In this document: positions 62,080 through 64,000 of the stretch, piece by piece
Numbering within the stretch: the first letter of the stretch is position 1
Layout: every line of letters starts with the position of its first letter
DNA from: Gracilibacillus alcaliphilus
Lineage (GTDB): Bacteria; Bacillota; Bacilli; Bacillales; Amphibacillaceae
DNA: 64,000 nt
Assembly (NCBI RefSeq): GCF_016909015.1
Contig: NZ_JAFBFA010000023.1
Coordinates: forward strand, 1-64,000
Reading direction: 5' to 3'
Position numbers and translations under genes: made by a program
The notes under the pieces: model-generated
Databases searched by the model: none
Told to the model about the DNA's origin: nothing
What the model saw: the letters and a program-made list of their open reading frames with translations, nothing else

Positions 62080-62122
62080 AGAGCTTAAGGAAAGAAACAG
62101 CCATTTCCTTAAGCTCTATTTT
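62080..62122 (+). terminator. Terminator before yabM
   Basis: Perfect 14-nt arms (62080-62093 and 62104-62117), then ATTTTC. It isolates yabM from the island. An extended -10 sequence (TGTTATAAT, near 62152-62160) lies 30 nt before yabM. Confidence 0.7.
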
Positions 62123-62191
62123 CATTGCCAGCAAATTTTTGCATACACTATGTTATAATAGCTAATAATTTAGAAGTAGAGGAAGAACCTA

Positions 62192-63733
62192 ATGACACGA
62201 TCGAAACAAATCTATACAGGCGCCTTTGCCTTAATGGTTGCGGGACTGTTTAGTAAAGTAATTAGTGCTTTTTACCGCATCCCCCTACAGAATCTTACTG
62301 GTGATGTCGGATTTTATATGTATCAACAGCTATATCCTATCTTAGGGATTGCGGCAATGTTTGCTTTATATGGTTTCCCATCTGCGATTTCAAAATATCT
62401 AGCAGAGTGGCCAGCGGCAAAACATCAACAAATCTATCGGCGGATTCTATTTGTGATGATAGGATTTAGTTTGCTGCTGACTATGCTTTTTCTAGTGGTC
62501 AGTCCAGTATTAGCCTTGTTCATGGGTGATCAGCAGTTAGCTGGTCCTTTGAGAAATGCGGCTTGGGTTTTCCTAGCTGTTCCGTTTGTGGCCTTATTCA
62601 GAGGAGTGACACAAGCAGATCAATGGATGGAGCCCACCGCTTATTCGCAAATGGTGGAGCAATTTATTCGTGCCTTTGTAATTATCGGAACAGCTATACT
62701 GATTTTTAACCATCAACTGGATGTATCTCAAATTGCGAATGGTGCAACAATGGCTGCAGGTGCTGGTCTGTTGACCGCCTTTTTGTTTTTATGGCCATTT
62801 TATCTGCGTCATATTCGTTTACAAAAGGGAATCGCACCTGTACCACAGCCGACCATCCGTTTTCTCTTTCGTTCGATTGTTCTCTCTGGCGTGGTTATTA
62901 GTTTAAACCATATGCTGCTGTTATTAATGCAGCTGGCAGATGCTTTTACGATTGTCCCAGCCCTGTCTGCTTATGGGGAATCTTTGGCAGAGGCCAGAGA
63001 AATCAAGGGTATCTTTGACCGCGGACAGCCGCTGGTACAATTGGTAACTGTGCTAGGCTCTTCCCTTGCTCTAGCCCTTGTTCCACAAGTAACCGCCTTG
63101 TCATGGCAGATGGATCGTCAAGGCACATTGATAAAAATGAGAACGACGATTAAATATTGTATTTTATTATCAGTGGGTGCTACTGTAGGTTTGATCATTT
63201 TGTTTCCAGAAGTCAATCAACTCTTTTTCCAGAATCAGAGTGGAACAGCCACTTTACGGGTTCTCGCCTTGGCTATTTTATTTTCTTCCTTAGCGGTAAC
63301 GCTTGCGTCCGTGCTGCAAGGATTCGGTTATATCAGATGGACGGCTTTTATTCTGCTGGGCGGGCTGGTGATCAAGCTAGGGTTAAATTATTTTTTGGTT
63401 GCTAAGTTAGGGATCATTGGAGCAGCTATCGCCACGGTAGTGACGCTTGCTTGTATTGCCTCAGCCTATTATCGTCTATTATCGTCGCGCATGAAGCTTG
63501 CCCATCTCTTCCCAATGCCCTGGAGGCAAATGCTGCTGGCCAGTGGCGCGATGGCAGTCGTATTATCTATTTTGAAATGGGTTATGCCGTCTTTTGAGGG
63601 CAGGCTCAGCTTATTGCTGTATGTGCTTGGCTGTGTGTTAGCAGGCTTGATGATATATGGTATAGTGATTATTAAAACCGGAGCATTGGATGAAAAAGAA
63701 CGGAAACGACTATCTTTGCGGAGGAAACAGTAA
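62192..63733 (+). CDS. yabM: Polysaccharide/lipid flippase family protein (YabM, SpoVB/MurJ-like)
   Basis: A polytopic membrane protein of 513 aa with about 14 predicted helices. It has the MOP-family N-terminus (GAFALMVAGLFSKVISAFYRIPLQNLTGDVG, in two parts) and YQQLYPI typical of SpoVB-like flippases. Relatives move lipid-linked wall or polysaccharide precursors across the membrane. In B. subtilis yabM directly follows spoVT, so its position here marks the right edge of the inserted island. Confidence 0.9.
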   Translation: MTRSKQIYTGAFALMVAGLFSKVISAFYRIPLQNLTGDVGFYMYQQLYPILGIAAMFALYGFPSAISKYLAEWPAAKHQQIYRRILFVMIGFSLLLTMLFLVVSPVLALFMGDQQLAGPLRNAAWVFLAVPFVALFRGVTQADQWMEPTAYSQMVEQFIRAFVIIGTAILIFNHQLDVSQIANGATMAAGAGLLTAFLFLWPFYLRHIRLQKGIAPVPQPTIRFLFRSIVLSGVVISLNHMLLLLMQLADAFTIVPALSAYGESLAEAREIKGIFDRGQPLVQLVTVLGSSLALALVPQVTALSWQMDRQGTLIKMRTTIKYCILLSVGATVGLIILFPEVNQLFFQNQSGTATLRVLALAILFSSLAVTLASVLQGFGYIRWTAFILLGGLVIKLGLNYFLVAKLGIIGAAIATVVTLACIASAYYRLLSSRMKLAHLFPMPWRQMLLASGAMAVVLSILKWVMPSFEGRLSLLLYVLGCVLAGLMIYGIVIIKTGALDEKERKRLSLRRKQ

Positions 63734-63744
63734 ATATAATTTTA

Positions 63745-64000
63745 AGAGGTTGTTGAAAAAAGTCCAAAAAATGACACAGCAAATGTCTGTGTTGGCGGTA
63801 GGGGAACTTCTACTAAGGTTACCCACATCATGTGGGTAACGCAGAAGTCAACATTTCCTGTGCAAGTCCGCTACTCACGTATGAAAAGCATATGCTCTGT
63901 GGCTTCAAGGCTGCGCCGCCTTGAACTTTGACGTACAGGATGTGCTAGTATCGGTGTTGTAACACGATGTTGCGAACTTAACCGATGATGGTTCTTTTTA
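63745..64000 (+). repeat. Structured interspersed repeat, long form, cut by window end (copy E)
   Basis: Closest to copy B: it begins AGAGGTTGTTGAAAAAAGTCC and carries TCTGTGTT/AACGCAGA (63786-63793 with 63838-63845), ACCCAC/GTGGGT (63821-63826 with 63832-63837) and CGTAT/ATATG (63878-63882 with 63890-63894). The right end lies beyond the window. Differences from copy B inside the stems keep pairing. Confidence 0.85.

Overview
The window is chromosomal DNA from a low-GC, spore-forming Bacillaceae. Gene order follows the Bacillus subtilis region that runs from the end of an rrn operon to yabM. Sporulation genes (csfB/gin, sspF, spoVG, fin, spoVT), AbrB and PurR all support this. The number and style of dispersed repeats suggest an Oceanobacillus/Gracilibacillus/Virgibacillus-like genus; that last step is inference.

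Layout. (1) 1-9.4 kb: 3' end of a 5S rRNA with its terminator, an ECF-like sigma factor, a ClpP, csfB, then the conserved run yaaO-tmk-darA-yaaR-holB-ricT-yabA-trmN6-yazA-rsmI. (2) 9.8-31.5 kb: divergent abrB, then metG-tatD-yabE-rnmV-rsmA, veg, sspF, ispE-purR, spoVG, glmU-prs, ctc, an added alpha/beta hydrolase, pth, fin, mfd and spoVT. yabG (between rsmA and veg) and yabJ (between purR and spoVG) are missing from their usual places. Regulatory sites are well preserved: Spo0A boxes at abrB, a SigH site at spoVG, a SigB site at ctc, a SigG site at spoVT and PurBox-like sites at purR. (3) 31.6-62.1 kb: an accessory island between spoVT and yabM. Its left arm (minus strand) has a complete Opp-type transporter, two formylglycine-type sulfatases and a membrane-bound AraC-type regulator. 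Its right arm (plus strand) has a YesM/YesN-type two-component system, a CUT1 sugar importer without its own ATPase, two paralogous large glycoside-hydrolase-like proteins of no family I can name, and a right-handed beta-helix gene broken by one amber codon. The enzymes carry no export signals, so the island reads as import of (probably sulfated) oligosaccharides followed by cytoplasmic desulfation and hydrolysis. In the middle lies an independent unit: a complete T-box riboswitch, apparently tryptophan-specific, in front of a methyltransferase-like gene. folD and uridine-kinase-like pseudogenes and several short gene remnants lie within the island. (4) 62.2-64 kb: yabM (MATE/flippase family), then a repeat cut by the window end.

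A family of structured interspersed repeats recurs at about 2.0 (diverged), 10.4, 26.3, 59.9 and 63.7 kb, with an isolated end at 4.64 kb. Paired changes between copies keep hairpins intact. A different element with 14-bp perfect terminal inverted repeats fills the rsmA-veg gap. The 3' end of mfd appears twice, intact and then as a decayed copy 0.5 kb downstream, with a small unknown cassette between them.

The best candidates for something undescribed are the Trp-type T-box/methyltransferase unit, the paralogous hydrolase pair within the sulfatase island, the covarying repeat family, and the mfd 3'-end cassette.
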